Notes: generated from the sequence alone by a model not told the origin. A stretch of DNA of 64,000 nt from an uncultured Eubacteriales bacterium (GCA_900317855.1 ONIG01000004.1:1-64000), one strand, 5' to 3'; shown: positions 19,074-28,095, numbered from the stretch's first letter. Made by a program: numbers and translations.

Positions 19074-20084
19074 TCAGATGTCCTCGAGCGTCTCCGTTTC
19101 CACCGGCTGAGCCGCATCGACGAAGCGCACCTGCAGCACCGCCTGCGGCCAGTTGACCGAGACGGCGGCCGCGCGGCCGCGCGCCTGCGCCGCTGCGTCG
19201 ATCTGCGCGCACAGCTCCGCCAGCACCTCGCGTGTCAGATAGCCGCCGCGCCAGTGGAACACCAGCCCAGGCTGCTTCTTGCGCAGCGCCTGATCGACCC
19301 TGCGCGCGACCTCCTCCGGCTTCGTCCAGGACAGGTGCTGCAGCTTATAGTAAAACTGCCCGCCGTCCGTGCAGGCCGGGGCCGGATACAGCAGCGGACG
19401 GTGGTCGCGGAAAATCTTTGCGTCGTCGAGATTGAAATAGTCGTAGCGCGGGCCGTATTTACTGAGGGAATTGTCAAACGTGGCGTCCAGATGATAGCAC
19501 TGCCCGCCGAGCTGGACGATGTTCCATGCGTGCAGGTAGCGCTCGCCGTTGGCGCGGTCCCGGTCGCTGACGGCGATTATGCACGGCAGACCGAGCCCGT
19601 CACACAGCAGCTTGACCGTCTTGGCCATGCCCTCGCACACGCCGACGCCGTTGGTCAGCGGGCCGATGACCTCGTGGGAATACGGCTTTTCGAGCTTGTC
19701 ATAGCGGACGTTTTCCACGATGAAATCATGGATCGCGCTCTCCTGCTCCACCGGCGGCAGACTGCGCAGCGGCCGCAGCAGGCGCGTCACGCGTGCCTCG
19801 ATCGCCTGCCGGTGCTCCCGGATGCGCTTTTTCTCGAACCGGTACTCCGGCCAGAACTCCACAAACGCCGCCTCCGGCACCGCGCGGCACGAAAAGCCCA
19901 CGGCGTAAAAGATCTCCGGATGATCCAGCCGGAGCTGGAAAAAGAGCGTGCCGAGCGTTTCCATCGGCAGGCGCGGGATGCGCGCCGACGGCGCCAGCGC
20001 CTGCAGGCAGGTCAGCATACCGTGATAGGCTGCGCGCTCCTGCGGCGGGAGCTGCTGGTAATAATATTGCGGATGCAGCTGCAT
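19074..20084 (-). CDS. Transglutaminase-like cysteine protease-fold protein
   Basis: A 336-residue cytoplasmic-looking protein without a signal peptide. The transglutaminase-like catalytic triad is visible: Cys in NGVGVCEGMAKT, His in YLHAWNIV and Asp in YHLDATFDN. Such domains act as peptidases or amidases; the substrate is unknown. It follows the AraC-type regulator gene by 3 nt on the same strand and is very probably cotranscribed with it. Confidence 0.8.
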   Translation of the reverse strand: MQLHPQYYYQQLPPQERAAYHGMLTCLQALAPSARIPRLPMETLGTLFFQLRLDHPEIFYAVGFSCRAVPEAAFVEFWPEYRFEKKRIREHRQAIEARVTRLLRPLRSLPPVEQESAIHDFIVENVRYDKLEKPYSHEVIGPLTNGVGVCEGMAKTVKLLCDGLGLPCIIAVSDRDRANGERYLHAWNIVQLGGQCYHLDATFDNSLSKYGPRYDYFNLDDAKIFRDHRPLLYPAPACTDGGQFYYKLQHLSWTKPEEVARRVDQALRKKQPGLVFHWRGGYLTREVLAELCAQIDAAAQARGRAAAVSVNWPQAVLQVRFVDAAQPVETETLEDI

Positions 20085-20087
20085 GGC

Positions 20088-20942
20088 TCACTGCACTCCT
20101 TTCGTCAGGTCGGCACGCGGACTGACCTGAAACCGTTTTTTGTACGCCCGCGAGAAAGCGGAATAGTCATGATAGCCGCACTGAAAGCAGGCGTCCGTCG
20201 TGCGCACGCCCTGCGCAATGAGGTCGCGCGCCACACGCAAACGTTTGTCTGTAAGATAACCGTGGATGGTGAAGCCGGTCTCCTCACGGAACATACGCAT
20301 CATATAATATTTGCTGAGGTAAAACGTCTCCGCCAGCGTATCAATGCTGACATCTTCTGTCAGGTGCGTGTTGAGATATTCAAGAATGGCCGCCGTTTTC
20401 TCATTGCAGTGCTCAGACGGGGCATAGTTCGCTCCATCGTCATTCAGCCCGCGGCCGAGCATGACCAGCAGCTGCAGCATCTGTGCCCGCGCGAGCAGGT
20501 CATGCCCGTAGATTGTGCTCTGCTCCTCTGCCTCGAGCGCATCGAGCGTGCGCAGCAGCGCCGCTCGCAGCCCGGCCTCCGGCCGCAGAACAAAGCTCTG
20601 TCCATCGGCCGGCAGACGGAAACAGGCATCCAGCCGGGAGTCAGCCGTGGACTGCGCACGGAGAAAATCCGGTGATATGTAGAGGATCACACGCTCATAG
20701 CGCTGGCTCGGATCGATCTGCGCCTTGTGGATCGCGCCCTGCCGCACGAGCACCACGTCATACGGCCGCAGCACATGTGTGCGCCCTTCGACGATATAGT
20801 TCCCGCGTCCGGCCAGAAAAAAGACCAGCTTATGAAATTCGTGATAGTGAAAAGCCGTGTCCTCCGCCAGTGCGCTGCTCAAATGGAACAGACGGAAATC
20901 CTCATGCAGATACCCCCTGCGCTCATAATCGCTCTGCTGCAT
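20088..20942 (-). CDS. AraC-family transcriptional regulator with cupin-like N-terminal domain
   Basis: 284 residues. The N-terminal half (FHYHEFHKLVFFLAGRGNYIVEGR) looks like an AraC-type cupin effector domain; the C-terminal 100 residues contain two helix-turn-helices (DTLAETFYLSKYYMMRMF and DACFQCGYHDYSAFSRAYKKRF). ATG 20942 follows GGAGGG. Divergent from the symporter gene, so it may regulate that gene as well as its own operon. Confidence 0.88.
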   Translation of the reverse strand: MQQSDYERRGYLHEDFRLFHLSSALAEDTAFHYHEFHKLVFFLAGRGNYIVEGRTHVLRPYDVVLVRQGAIHKAQIDPSQRYERVILYISPDFLRAQSTADSRLDACFRLPADGQSFVLRPEAGLRAALLRTLDALEAEEQSTIYGHDLLARAQMLQLLVMLGRGLNDDGANYAPSEHCNEKTAAILEYLNTHLTEDVSIDTLAETFYLSKYYMMRMFREETGFTIHGYLTDKRLRVARDLIAQGVRTTDACFQCGYHDYSAFSRAYKKRFQVSPRADLTKGVQ

Positions 20943-20975
20943 AGTTTCCCTCCGAAAAAGCATCTTTTGCAATGT

Positions 20976-21004
20976 ATAATAGCACTTTTGTACAATTATT
21001 GCAA
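20976..21004 (-). promoter_or_regulatory. Promoter of the AraC regulator operon
   Basis: Minus strand TTGCAA (20999-21004), 17-nt spacer, TATTAT (20976-20981). Confidence 0.75.
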
Positions 21005-21073
21005 CCGAGAATTGTATATACTGTCACCAAAGCGCTGCTACGGCGCAAACTACGCACTGGGAGTGTTGCATTT

Positions 21074-22348
21074 ATGTCCAAGGCAAACGGTTCCAAGTCC
21101 TTCTTTAAGACTTACGGGTTCCTGATCTTCATGCTGACCGGCATCGTGGCCGGCTGTCTCGTGGGTGCATTCGCCCCGAACTTCGGCAGCAAGATCAAAT
21201 TCCTGGGCACACTGTTCATCAATATGATGTTCTGTGTGGTGGTTCCGATGGTGTTCTGCTCCATCGCCTCCGCCATCGCCAATATGAAGAGCGTCAAGCG
21301 CGCCGGTAAAATCATGGGTGTGACCATCGCAACGTTCCTGGTCACCGCAGCCATTGCCGGTGTCCTGATGTACATCGTCTGCCGGATTTTCCCGCTCGTG
21401 GATGGACACTACACCATCACGGAAGGCGAGATCGGCGATACGCTGGGCTTCGGCGATATGATCGTCAACTTCTTTACCAAGCCTGACTTCATGGAGCTGC
21501 TGAGCCGCAAGGCCATCCTGCCGCTGATCGTCGCGGCGGTGCTCTTCGGCTTCGGCATCCAGATGAACGGCGGCCCCGAGACAAAGACCGCACAATTTCT
21601 GGAGGATATCACGGGCTGCATCATGAAGACCGTGAAGCTCATTACCTACTACGCCCCCATCGGCTTCTTCGGCTTCTTTGCCGATTTGGTGGCCACTTAC
21701 GGCCCGGAGCTGGTCGCGGACTACAGCCGCACGCTCATCATCTACTACGTCATGAGCTTTGTCTATATGTTCGTGTTCTTCCCCATCTACGCCCGGTTCG
21801 GCGGCGGCAAGGGCGGCGCAAAGATCATGTTCTCCAAGCTGTTCCGTCCGGCGGCCGTGTCGTTCGGCACCTGCTCTTCCGTCGCGACCATTCCGACGAA
21901 CATGGAAGTTGCGGAGGAGACCGGTATCAGCAAGGATGTTACGGACATCGTGCTGCCCATGGGCGCCACCATGCACATGGACGGCTCGGCCATGAGCGCC
22001 ATCATCAAGGTCGCGTTCCTGTTCGGCGTGTTCGGACTGGACTTCACGACGGAAAAGGCCATTCTGGCCATCATCGTGGCGGTGTTCTCCTCCGTGGCCA
22101 TGAGCGGTATTCCCGGCGGCGGCGGCACCGGCGAGCTGGTGGTCTGCACGATCTTCTTCCCCGACCAGCTGGCCGTTGCCTATCCGATCGCGCTGGCAAT
22201 CGGCAATCTTGTTGATCCCCCGGCAACCATGGTCAACTCCGCCGGCGACTATGTTGTATCCTTCATCGTTTCCCGCTATGTAGACGGCAAGGATTGGCTC
22301 CAGAAGGCAATCGCCAAGAAGAAAGAGAACGAGGCAATCGAGCAGTAA
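21074..22348 (+). CDS. Dicarboxylate/amino acid:cation symporter (DAACS/SDF family)
   Basis: A 424-residue membrane transporter. The family's serine-rich motif appears as GTCSSVATIPTNM, the substrate/Na+ region as MGATMHMDGSA and the re-entrant loop as IPGGGGTGELV. About eight hydrophobic spans and the two hairpin loops are visible. It imports a dicarboxylate or acidic amino acid with Na+ or H+. ATG 21074 is chosen because the upstream extension is poorly protein-like. Confidence 0.92.
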   Translation: MSKANGSKSFFKTYGFLIFMLTGIVAGCLVGAFAPNFGSKIKFLGTLFINMMFCVVVPMVFCSIASAIANMKSVKRAGKIMGVTIATFLVTAAIAGVLMYIVCRIFPLVDGHYTITEGEIGDTLGFGDMIVNFFTKPDFMELLSRKAILPLIVAAVLFGFGIQMNGGPETKTAQFLEDITGCIMKTVKLITYYAPIGFFGFFADLVATYGPELVADYSRTLIIYYVMSFVYMFVFFPIYARFGGGKGGAKIMFSKLFRPAAVSFGTCSSVATIPTNMEVAEETGISKDVTDIVLPMGATMHMDGSAMSAIIKVAFLFGVFGLDFTTEKAILAIIVAVFSSVAMSGIPGGGGTGELVVCTIFFPDQLAVAYPIALAIGNLVDPPATMVNSAGDYVVSFIVSRYVDGKDWLQKAIAKKKENEAIEQ

Positions 22349-22363
22349 TCTGCCGATGTATCA

Positions 22364-22414
22364 AATTCCTTCCACCCGGAAACACTACGGTGTACCGGAT
22401 GGGAGGAATTTTTT
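22364..22414 (+). terminator. Hairpin that both terminates the symporter gene and covers the sigG ribosome site
   Basis: AATTCCT (22364-22370) pairs with AGGAATT (22404-22410), with CCGG/CCGG pairing further in, followed by TTTTTT. The GGGAGG ribosome-binding site for sigG (22401-22406) is inside the 3' arm. Confidence 0.7.
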
Positions 22415-23197
22415 ATGCTTGGAAAAGTCGAGATCTGCGGTGTCAACACGGCTGACCTGAAGGTCCTGAGCAGCGACGCCTGCCGGGCACTGCTCATCCG
22501 CGCAAAGCACGGCGACACCGACGCACGCGAGCAGCTCATTGCCGGCAACCTCCGGCTGGTGCTGTCCGTGATCCAGAAATTCATCGGCCGCGGTGAAAAC
22601 GTAGACGACCTGTTTCAGGTCGGCTGCATCGGCCTGATCAAGGCCATCGACAATTTTGACGCCGAAAACCACGACGTACGTTTTTCCACCTACGGCGTGC
22701 CCATGATTTCCGGGGAAATCCGGCGCTACCTGCGCGACAACAGCCCCATCCGCGTCAGCCGCTCCACACGCGACACCGCTTACAAAGTTCTGCAGGCAAA
22801 AGAGCGCCTGACCGCCGCCTCCGGCCGCGAGCCGACGCTCGACGAGATTGCAAAAGAACTCGACATCCCGCGCCGGGACGTCGTGTTCGCGCTCGATGCA
22901 ATCAGTGACCCGATCTCGCTCTTCGAGCCGATCTACACTGACAACGGCGAGAGCATCTGCGTGATGGATCAGGTCGGCGACACAAAAAACACAGACGAGC
23001 AATGGCTGGAGCATCTGGCGCTCTCAAACGCCATCTCCGAACTCAACGAGCGCGAAAAAAAGATCCTCTCCCTGCGCTTTTACGCCGGCAAGACGCAGAT
23101 GGAGGTCGCCGGTGAGATTGGCATCAGTCAGGCGCAGGTGTCCCGGCTGGAGAAAAACGCGCTCGGCAAGATCCGCAAGAACATCTTCCCATCATAA
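22415..23197 (+). CDS. sigG: RNA polymerase sporulation sigma factor SigG
   Basis: Forespore late sigma factor. The 260-residue sequence begins KVEICGVNT, the signature start of SigG, followed by region 2 (NLRLVLSVIQKF, DDLFQVGCIGLIKAIDNFD), region 3 and region 4 (QMEVAGEIGISQAQVSRLEKNAL). SpoIIGA/sigE are not upstream; a symporter is instead. Its ribosome site is embedded in a terminator-like hairpin, which could limit translation of read-through transcripts. Confidence 0.93.
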   Translation: MLGKVEICGVNTADLKVLSSDACRALLIRAKHGDTDAREQLIAGNLRLVLSVIQKFIGRGENVDDLFQVGCIGLIKAIDNFDAENHDVRFSTYGVPMISGEIRRYLRDNSPIRVSRSTRDTAYKVLQAKERLTAASGREPTLDEIAKELDIPRRDVVFALDAISDPISLFEPIYTDNGESICVMDQVGDTKNTDEQWLEHLALSNAISELNEREKKILSLRFYAGKTQMEVAGEIGISQAQVSRLEKNALGKIRKNIFPS

Positions 23198-23248
23198 GCT
23201 GCCGCCCGGCGCCATAGACTGGTACCAAAACGCTGCGGAGGGGTTACC

Positions 23249-23530
23249 ATGAAATGCTGTTTATCCGATCTGCGATATAAGGAAGTCATCGACCTGACCA
23301 CCGGGCAGCGGCTCGGCTATGTCTGCGACGCGGAGATTGACCTGGAAGATGGCAAGATCGTGTCCCTGATCGTGCCGGGGCAAAAGAAGCTCGGCGGTCT
23401 GCTCAGCGGCGATGACGACTACATCCTGCCGTGGGAATCCATCTCCAGATTGGGCGAGGATATCATTCTCGCCGAGGTCGCGGCGCAGCAGCCGCGCCGC
23501 CGGCGGGAAAAGCGGCAGAATTATCTCTGA
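23249..23530 (+). CDS. YlmC/YmxH-family PRC-barrel sporulation protein
   Basis: A 93-residue single PRC-barrel domain protein. LSDLRYKEVIDLTTGQRLGYVCDAEIDLEDGKI and LPWESISRLGEDIILAEV are characteristic of the YlmC/YmxH family, whose genes lie near sigG in many spore formers. Exact role unknown. GGAGGGG precedes the ATG. Confidence 0.85.
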   Translation: MKCCLSDLRYKEVIDLTTGQRLGYVCDAEIDLEDGKIVSLIVPGQKKLGGLLSGDDDYILPWESISRLGEDIILAEVAAQQPRRRREKRQNYL

Positions 23531-23550
23531 AGAGCTGAAAAAACGGCAAA

Positions 23551-23583
23551 AATCCGGGCAAATCCTCTTGCATTGCCCGGATT
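23551..23583 (+). terminator. Terminator of the sigG-ymxH unit, overlapping the rpsB promoter
   Basis: AATCCGGGCAA (23551-23561) pairs with TTGCCCGGATT (23573-23583). The -35 box of the rpsB promoter lies in the loop and 3' arm. Confidence 0.7.
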
Positions 23584-23596
23584 TCTCTGGTATAAT
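23568..23596 (+). promoter_or_regulatory. Promoter of rpsB-tsf
   Basis: TTGCAT (23568-23573), 17-nt spacer, consensus TATAAT (23591-23596). Confidence 0.88.
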
Positions 23597-23611
23597 ACCA
23601 GAGCATTACGC

Positions 23612-23671
23612 ACGGGGGTCGATGTGCGACCATGTGGCTTCGGCCTGGTCGGGCACAGCTGACGCCCCCGG
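23612..23671 (+). promoter_or_regulatory. Structured rpsB 5' leader, candidate ribosomal-protein autoregulatory element
   Basis: The leader folds into one long rod: CGGGGG (23613-) with CCCCCG at 23665-23670, then TGTGC/GCACA, GACCA/TGGTC and GGC-TTCG-GCC at the tip. The nested pairings cover almost every base between the promoter and the rpsB ribosome site. Leaders of r-protein operons often bind the encoded protein; that role is inferred here. Confidence 0.6.
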
Positions 23672-23706
23672 AGGTAGCAACTAATTAAAGGAGGAAACAA
23701 AAAACT

Positions 23707-24441
23707 ATGGCAGTCGTATCTATGAAACAGCTTCTCGAGGCCGGTGTCCACTTCGGTCACCAGACCCGCAGATGGAACCCGAAAATGGCGGAGTACATCT
23801 ACTGCGAGCGCAATGGCATCTACATCATTGACCTGCAGAAGACCGTCAAAAAGCTCGAGGAGGCTTACAACTTCGTGCGCACCCTCGCGGAGAATGGCCA
23901 GACCATCCTCTTCGTCGGCACCAAGAAGCAGGCTGCGGACGCTGTGAAGGAAGAGGCTTCCCGCGTCGGCATGTACTACGTCAATGCCCGCTGGCTCGGC
24001 GGCATGCTCACCAACTTCAAGACCATGCGTACCCGTATCGACCGTCTGGCTCAGCTCAAGAAGATGCAGGAAGACGGCACCTTCGACATGCTCCCGAAGA
24101 AGGAAGTCATGAAGCTGCTCGGTGAGATGGAGAAGCTCGAGAAGTACCTCGGCGGCGTCAAGGAAATGAAGAAGCTCCCCGGCGCGCTGTTCGTCGTTGA
24201 CCCCCGCAAGGAGCACAACGCCATCGCTGAGGCCCGCAAGCTGCACATCCCGATCGTCGCCATCGTCGACACCAACTGCGACCCGGACGAGATCGACTAT
24301 GTCATCCCCGCGAACGACGACGCCATCCGCGCCATCCGCCTGATCGCTTCCACCATGGCCAACGCCGTGCAGGAAGGCCGTCAGGGCGCCGACGCTGAGG
24401 AAGCCGCTTCCGAGGAAGAGGCCCAGAAGGTCGAAGAGTAA
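23707..24441 (+). CDS. rpsB: 30S ribosomal protein S2
   Basis: 244 residues: [22 protein letters not shown] at the start, [19 protein letters not shown] and the DTNCDP ... [11 protein letters not shown] block are all S2 hallmarks. The C-terminal extension is acidic. AAAGGAGG lies upstream. Cotranscribed with tsf. Confidence 0.99.
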   Translation: MAVVSMKQLLEAGVHFGHQTRRWNPKMAEYIYCERNGIYIIDLQKTVKKLEEAYNFVRTLAENGQTILFVGTKKQAADAVKEEASRVGMYYVNARWLGGMLTNFKTMRTRIDRLAQLKKMQEDGTFDMLPKKEVMKLLGEMEKLEKYLGGVKEMKKLPGALFVVDPRKEHNAIAEARKLHIPIVAIVDTNCDPDEIDYVIPANDDAIRAIRLIASTMANAVQEGRQGADAEEAASEEEAQKVEE

Positions 24442-24451
24442 TTGGAAACTG

Positions 24452-24477
24452 CAAGGGCGGGCCGTGTACCCGCCCTT
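24452..24477 (+). terminator. Weak terminator/attenuator hairpin between rpsB and tsf
   Basis: AAGGGCGGG and CCCGCCCTT pair, but only two T residues follow, so partial termination or RNA processing is more likely than a full stop. Confidence 0.5.
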
Positions 24478-24505
24478 CTGATAAAACAATAAAGGAGAAA
24501 GAATT

Positions 24506-25417
24506 ATGGCATTTTCTGCTGCTGATGTGAAAAATCTGCGTGAAATGACCGGCGTTGGCATGATGGACTGCAAAAAGGCCCTCACCGCTGCTGACGGCGA
24601 TATCGATAAGGCTGTGGAATGGCTCCGTGAGAAGGGTCTCGCCGCCGCTCAGAAGAAGGCCGGCCGCATCGCCGCCGAGGGCATGGCTTACGCCGCCGTC
24701 GTCGATGGCATCGGCGTGATCGTCGAGGTCAATGCGGAGTCCGACTTCGTGGCCAAGAACGATCTGTTCGTCGACTACGTCAAGGGTGTCGCCGCTGTCG
24801 TCGCCAAGGAGAATCCGGCCGATCTCGACGCGCTGTACGCCTGCGCTTATGGCAACGGCAAGACCGTGCTCGAGGAGCAGAATGATAAGGTCCTCGTCAT
24901 CGGCGAGAACATCAAGGTCCGCCGCTTCGCGCGCTACGACACCGGCCTGAACGTCCCCTATGTCCACATGGGCGGCCGCATCGCCGTGCTCGTCAACCTC
25001 GAGACCGAGTCCACCGACGCCGCTGTCGTCGAGCTGGGCAAGGACATCGCCATGCAGATTGCCGCTCTGAACCCGACCTACAAGGATAAGAGCGACGTCT
25101 CCGCCGAGTTCATCGAGAAGGAAAAGGAGATCCGCCTGGCACAGGCCAAGGAAGATCCGAAGAACGCCAAGAAGCCCGACGCCATCATCGAGAAGATCGT
25201 CATGGGCGGCATCGGCAAGTACTTCAAGGAGATCTGCCTGCTGCAGCAGCCGTTCGTTAAGGACGACAAAGTCTCCGTTGAGGAGCACATCGCCGCCGTC
25301 GCCAAGCAGGTCGGCGCCTCTATCAAGCTCGTGGGCTACACCCGCTTCGAGAAGGGCGAAGGCATTGAGAAGCGTCAGGACGACCTCGCCGAGGAAGTCG
25401 CGAAGCTCATCAAGTAA
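24506..25417 (+). CDS. tsf: Elongation factor Ts
   Basis: Nucleotide-exchange factor for EF-Tu. The 303-residue product has the N-terminal UBA-like domain and MTGVGMMDCKKAL (the family TDVG-type contact motif), then the NAESDFVAKND core region. Standard length and rpsB neighbour. Confidence 0.98.
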   Translation: MAFSAADVKNLREMTGVGMMDCKKALTAADGDIDKAVEWLREKGLAAAQKKAGRIAAEGMAYAAVVDGIGVIVEVNAESDFVAKNDLFVDYVKGVAAVVAKENPADLDALYACAYGNGKTVLEEQNDKVLVIGENIKVRRFARYDTGLNVPYVHMGGRIAVLVNLETESTDAAVVELGKDIAMQIAALNPTYKDKSDVSAEFIEKEKEIRLAQAKEDPKNAKKPDAIIEKIVMGGIGKYFKEICLLQQPFVKDDKVSVEEHIAAVAKQVGASIKLVGYTRFEKGEGIEKRQDDLAEEVAKLIK

Positions 25418-25436
25418 GTTTCACTTCTGTGATCTG

Positions 25437-25469
25437 TCCCGCGGTTCTGAACAGAGCCGCGGGATTTTT
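25437..25469 (+). terminator. Terminator of rpsB-tsf
   Basis: TCCCGCGGTTCTG... and its complement through 25464 form a stem followed by TTTTT. Confidence 0.85.
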
Positions 25470-25531
25470 CTGCTCATTTTTCCCTTTTCGTCGAAAGCAA
25501 GCGATAAAGACCGCAGTTTTTCAGGAGTAGA

Positions 25532-25565
25532 GCGGCTCTACAGACGTGTAGAGCCGCATTTTTTT
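25532..25565 (+). terminator. Second strong terminator upstream of degV
   Basis: GCGGCTCTAC (25532-25541) and GTAGAGCCGC (25548-25557) form a perfect 10-bp stem with a T-run. It stands alone, 60 nt after the tsf terminator and 130 nt before degV. Confidence 0.85.
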
Positions 25566-25692
25566 CGGTAGAGACCGTAAAATTGGAACGTAGACAGGGA
25601 AAAATGACAGTAGCTTGTATTTGCGCGCCAGCGGGTGTACGGATAAAGAGCGCACACTGTGCAGCACTTTGAGCAAGCAAAGGAGCACTCTC

Positions 25693-26553
25693 ATGATCCA
25701 GATCTTTACCGACACGTCGGCAAACCTGCCGGCTGCTTACATTCAGAAATATTCCCTGCGTGTTATCCCCCTGCACTATTCCATCGACGGCGTGCAGGCA
25801 CAGCAGGATCCGACCGTGGACTTTGACGGAAAAGCCTACTATGACGCCATGCGCAGCGGCGCGCCCGTGTCCACGGCTATGATTAACCTCGCCGCTTTTC
25901 TGGAGCCGCTGCATGAAGCACTGGCTGATGGAAACGACGTGATCTATATCGGCATGTCCGGCGGCATCAGCGGCACGGCGCATGCGGCCGCTATGGCCGT
26001 GGAGGAGCTGCAGGAAGAATTCCCGGAGCGGAAGATCGCCGCCATCGACACCTATGCCGCCTCGCTCGGCGAGGGGCTGCTGGTGCTCGAGGCCGCGCGG
26101 ATGCTTGAAAACGGCGCCCCCTTCTCGCTGATCGTCGAGCAGATCTCCCGCCGCCGCCATACGATGTGCCAGTACTTCACGGTCGATGACCTCGCCTATC
26201 TGGAGCGCGGCGGCCGCGTGAGCAAGGCTGCCGCCATCGTCGGCACCGTGCTCAAGATCAAGCCGCTGCTGCGCGGCGATGACGAGGGCAAGATCGTCCA
26301 GTGCGGCAAGACACGCGGCCGCAAGCAGTCGCTCACCGCGCTGGCGGACTTTTACGAGAAGCTCGTCGCCGATAAGACCGAGGAGATCGGCATCGCGCAC
26401 GCAGACGATGCAGCCGGCGCGCAGTTTCTGCTCGATGCGCTGCGTCAGCGCGGCTTCACCGGCGAGTGCCTGACCGTGTGCTATGAGCCCGTCACCGGCT
26501 CGCACGTCGGGCCCGGCACCGTGGCGCTGTTTTTCCAGGGCATCCACAGATAA
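25693..26553 (+). CDS. DegV-family fatty-acid-binding protein
   Basis: 286 residues with the DegV fold: IFTDTSANLPA at the start, STAMINLAAFLEPLHEAL, YIGMSGGISGTAHAA and the ERGGRVSKAAAIVG region. DegV/FakB proteins bind a fatty acid, and FakB forms present it to the kinase FakA; no fakA is visible here. ATG 25693 is preceded by AAGGAG. Confidence 0.9.
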   Translation: MIQIFTDTSANLPAAYIQKYSLRVIPLHYSIDGVQAQQDPTVDFDGKAYYDAMRSGAPVSTAMINLAAFLEPLHEALADGNDVIYIGMSGGISGTAHAAAMAVEELQEEFPERKIAAIDTYAASLGEGLLVLEAARMLENGAPFSLIVEQISRRRHTMCQYFTVDDLAYLERGGRVSKAAAIVGTVLKIKPLLRGDDEGKIVQCGKTRGRKQSLTALADFYEKLVADKTEEIGIAHADDAAGAQFLLDALRQRGFTGECLTVCYEPVTGSHVGPGTVALFFQGIHR

Positions 26554-26557
26554 AAGG

Positions 26558-26589
26558 AAAACCGGAGGACGTGTCCTCCGGTTTTTTTA
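26558..26589. terminator. Terminator between degV and the DUF951 gene
   Basis: AAACCGGAGGAC and GTCCTCCGGTTT pair, with a T7 run on the plus strand and an A-run on the other side. Confidence 0.85.
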
Positions 26590-26772
26590 TTCTTCTTTCC
26601 GGTCGATCTGCCGGACCATTTTCTCAAACTTCGCGCGCGGGCCCATGACCTCACGCCCGCAGCCGAGGCAGCGGAGCTTGAAATCCGCGCCGATGCGCAG
26701 CACCTCCCAGCGTTTCTCGCCGCAGGGGTGCTGTTTTTTCATCGTCAGAATGTCGCCGACCTGAATGTCCAT
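26587..26772 (-). CDS. DUF951 small protein
   Basis: 61 residues. VGDILTMKKQHPCGEKRWEVLRIGADFKLRCLGCGREVM matches the DUF951 family, with a CxxC and a further Cys that could bind zinc. Function unknown. It follows rarA by 3 nt. Confidence 0.85.
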   Translation of the reverse strand: MDIQVGDILTMKKQHPCGEKRWEVLRIGADFKLRCLGCGREVMGPRAKFEKMVRQIDRKEE

Positions 26773-26775
26773 CGC

Positions 26776-28038
26776 TCACTCCCCCTTGATGCGCAGCCAA
26801 TAGGCGCGCGCAGCCTGTTCGGTCTTGTTATCGCCGTACTCGTAGTAATGCTTTCCCTTCAGCTCATCAGGCAGGTACTGCTGCTGCACCCAATGGCCCG
26901 GGTAGCCGTGCGGATACTTGTAGCCCTGTTCGCGCTCGAAGCCCGTGCCGTCGGCGTGGACGTTCTGCAGCTCACGCGGGATGGGGCCCGCCTTCCCTGC
27001 CCGAACGTCCGCAATGGCCGCATCGATGGACATGACGACGGAGTTGGACTTCGGCGCCGTGGCCAGCAGCAGCACCGCCTCCGCCAGCGGCAGCCGCGCC
27101 TCCGGCAGGCCGAGTTGCAGCGCGCTGTCCACGCAGGACTTGACGATCATGGCCGCCTGCGGATAGGCGAGGCCGATGTCCTCACTCGCCGAACACAGGA
27201 TGCGCCGGCAGGCGCCGATCAGGTCGCCGGCCTCGAGCAGACGTGCCAGATAGTGCAGCGCCGCGTCCGGATCCGAGCCGCGCAGCGACTTCATGAGCGC
27301 GGACACAACATCATAGTGATCGTCGCCCGCGCGGTCATAGTGCATGGCGCTGCGCTGCGTGATGTTCTCGGCATCGGCACGCAGGAGACGGATGGTGTCC
27401 CCCTCTCTCGGCGCCGCCGAAAAGAGCAGCTCGACCGCATTGAGCGCCTTGCGCACATCGCCGCCGCAGACGGACGCGATATACCCCGCTGTGCCTGGCT
27501 CGATGTCTGCCGTGACGTTTTCCCGCTCGCTGAGAATGGACACTGCGCGCAGCACGGCCTTTTCCACCTCGGCGGCCGGCACCTGCTTGAACTCAAACAC
27601 CGTGCTGCGGCTGAGCACCGCGTTATAGACATAGAAATACGGGTTTTCCGTCGTGGAGGCAATGACCGTGATGCGGCCGTCCTCCATGAACTCCAGCAGC
27701 GACTGCTGCTGCTTTTTATTAAAATACTGGATCTCATCGAGATACAGCAGTACGCCGCCGGGCGTGAGCATGGTATCGAGCTCGGCAATGATATTGCGAA
27801 TGTCCGAAATGCTCGCGGTCGTGGCGTTCAAGCGGCGCAGGGTGCGGTTCGTGCTGGCCGCGATGATGCTCGCGACCGTGGTCTTGCCGGTGCCGGACGG
27901 GCCGTAAAACACCATGTTCGGGATCTCCCCGGACTCTACGATGCGGCGGAGCATCCCGTTCGGGCCCAGAATATGCTTTTGCCCGACGACCTCGTCGAGC
28001 GTCGTCGGCCGGATCTCATCCGCCAATGGTCTGTACAT
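26776..28038 (-). CDS. rarA: Replication-associated recombination protein A (AAA+ ATPase)
   Basis: A 420-residue clamp-loader-like ATPase (MgsA/RarA/WRNIP1 family) acting at stalled forks. RPTTLDEVVGQKHILG is the N-terminal motif; GPSGTGKTT is Walker A, LLYLDEIQYF Walker B, STTENPYF sensor 1, and the C-terminal MgsA tetramerisation region ends with KYPHGYPGHWVQQQYLPDEL. ATG 28038 follows AGGAGG. Confidence 0.95.
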   Translation of the reverse strand: MYRPLADEIRPTTLDEVVGQKHILGPNGMLRRIVESGEIPNMVFYGPSGTGKTTVASIIAASTNRTLRRLNATTASISDIRNIIAELDTMLTPGGVLLYLDEIQYFNKKQQQSLLEFMEDGRITVIASTTENPYFYVYNAVLSRSTVFEFKQVPAAEVEKAVLRAVSILSERENVTADIEPGTAGYIASVCGGDVRKALNAVELLFSAAPREGDTIRLLRADAENITQRSAMHYDRAGDDHYDVVSALMKSLRGSDPDAALHYLARLLEAGDLIGACRRILCSASEDIGLAYPQAAMIVKSCVDSALQLGLPEARLPLAEAVLLLATAPKSNSVVMSIDAAIADVRAGKAGPIPRELQNVHADGTGFEREQGYKYPHGYPGHWVQQQYLPDELKGKHYYEYGDNKTEQAARAYWLRIKGE

Positions 28039-28066
28039 AGTGCGCCTCCTGTGATGCAATGGCGAT

Positions 28067-28095
28067 ATTATACCGCATTTTCCGCGCCTTGGCAA
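28067..28095 (-). promoter_or_regulatory. Promoter of rarA
   Basis: Minus strand TTGCCA (28090-28095), 17 nt, TATAAT (28067-28072). Confidence 0.85.
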
